13,062 nt of DNA from NCBI GenBank assembly GCA_000432775.1, contig HF990415.1, positions 35,098-48,159 of the forward strand, in the 5' to 3' direction. Positions 12,931-13,062 of the stretch are shown here, piece after piece. The number at the start of each line of letters is the position of its first letter. Within the stretch, counting starts at the first letter, position 1. A program made the position numbers and the translations under genes. The notes below the pieces were generated by a model that did no database searches, was not told the origin of the DNA, and was given only the letters and a program-made list of their open reading frames with translations. Source of the stretch: Alistipes sp. CAG:831 (lineage in GTDB: Bacteria > Bacteroidota > Bacteroidia > Bacteroidales > UBA932).

Positions 12931-13062
12931 AGAAAAATACGCAACAATCAAGCTCCGACCGACACAGATTCCCTCACCGCCTCAGTTCAACTGGCTGCAT
13001 TGCGGACTGCTGCACTGAGCCTATGTGCAATACAACGGCACTGTCTATGGTCATCAGAGTAT
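12931..13062. other. Right edge, unassigned
   Basis: No gene can be supported here. One minus-strand frame is open from the window edge to a TGA at 12974-12976 (28 codons, ending SAMQPVELRR) and might be the 3' end of an upstream gene. A stretch this short is expected by chance at this base composition. Confidence 0.3.

Noticed and set aside
12974..13062. 28-codon open frame running in from the right edge on the - strand
   Set aside because: It is too short to separate from chance and has no recognisable motif; listed only as an unassigned edge.

Overview
The window looks like a chromosomal segment of a fairly GC-rich member of the Bacteroidales (Bacteroidota). Three things point there: the protein families (a Porin_10-type outer-membrane porin, a DUF4491 membrane protein, a cell-wall sugar kinase fused to a RapZ C-terminal domain), and repeated -7 boxes of the Bacteroidota form TAnnTTTG just upstream of start codons. 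The genus cannot be fixed from sequence alone.

Layout. 1-1244 (-): 5' two thirds of dnaK, cut by the window edge. 1422-2952 (+): panB, overlapped by an RluA-family pseudouridine synthase gene. 2956-6722 (-): an operon of a large Porin_10-type porin followed by an MltF-like lytic transglycosylase. 6785-8997 (+), divergent from the porin across 62 bp: an AmgK-like sugar kinase fused to a RapZ C-terminal domain, overlapping by 4 bp a MurU-like nucleotidyltransferase. 9036-10611 (-): a LolC/E-type permease gene followed by a DUF4491 gene. 10651-10723 (+): tRNA-Gly(CCC). 10724-11510: a gene-free stretch of about 790 bp made of repeats. 11511-11675 (+): a 54-residue small protein gene. 11639-12889 (-): a secreted Ntn-type amidohydrolase. 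The last 130 bp hold a probable promoter and otherwise nothing I can assign.

How the genes work together. The middle of the window has a cell-envelope theme. MltF-type enzymes cut peptidoglycan in the periplasm, and AmgK/MurU turn recovered N-acetylmuramic acid into UDP-MurNAc, bypassing de novo synthesis. The two operons leave the same 62-bp region with nearly overlapping promoters. In E. coli RapZ the C-terminal domain senses glucosamine-6-phosphate, so its fusion to the kinase suggests amino-sugar control of recycling; that is inference.

The most unusual part is downstream of tRNA-Gly. The last 21 bases of the tRNA plus one flanking base recur twice more as exact 22-bp direct repeats at 10920 and 11164. 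They delimit two related non-coding units of 217 and 244 bp. Each unit carries an intrinsic terminator, a GC-rich hairpin, and a copy of the first six tRNA bases followed by a 14-bp stem-loop that runs into the tRNA 3' end. After these come four 15-bp palindromes whose starts fall on a 39-bp grid (39, 78, 39).
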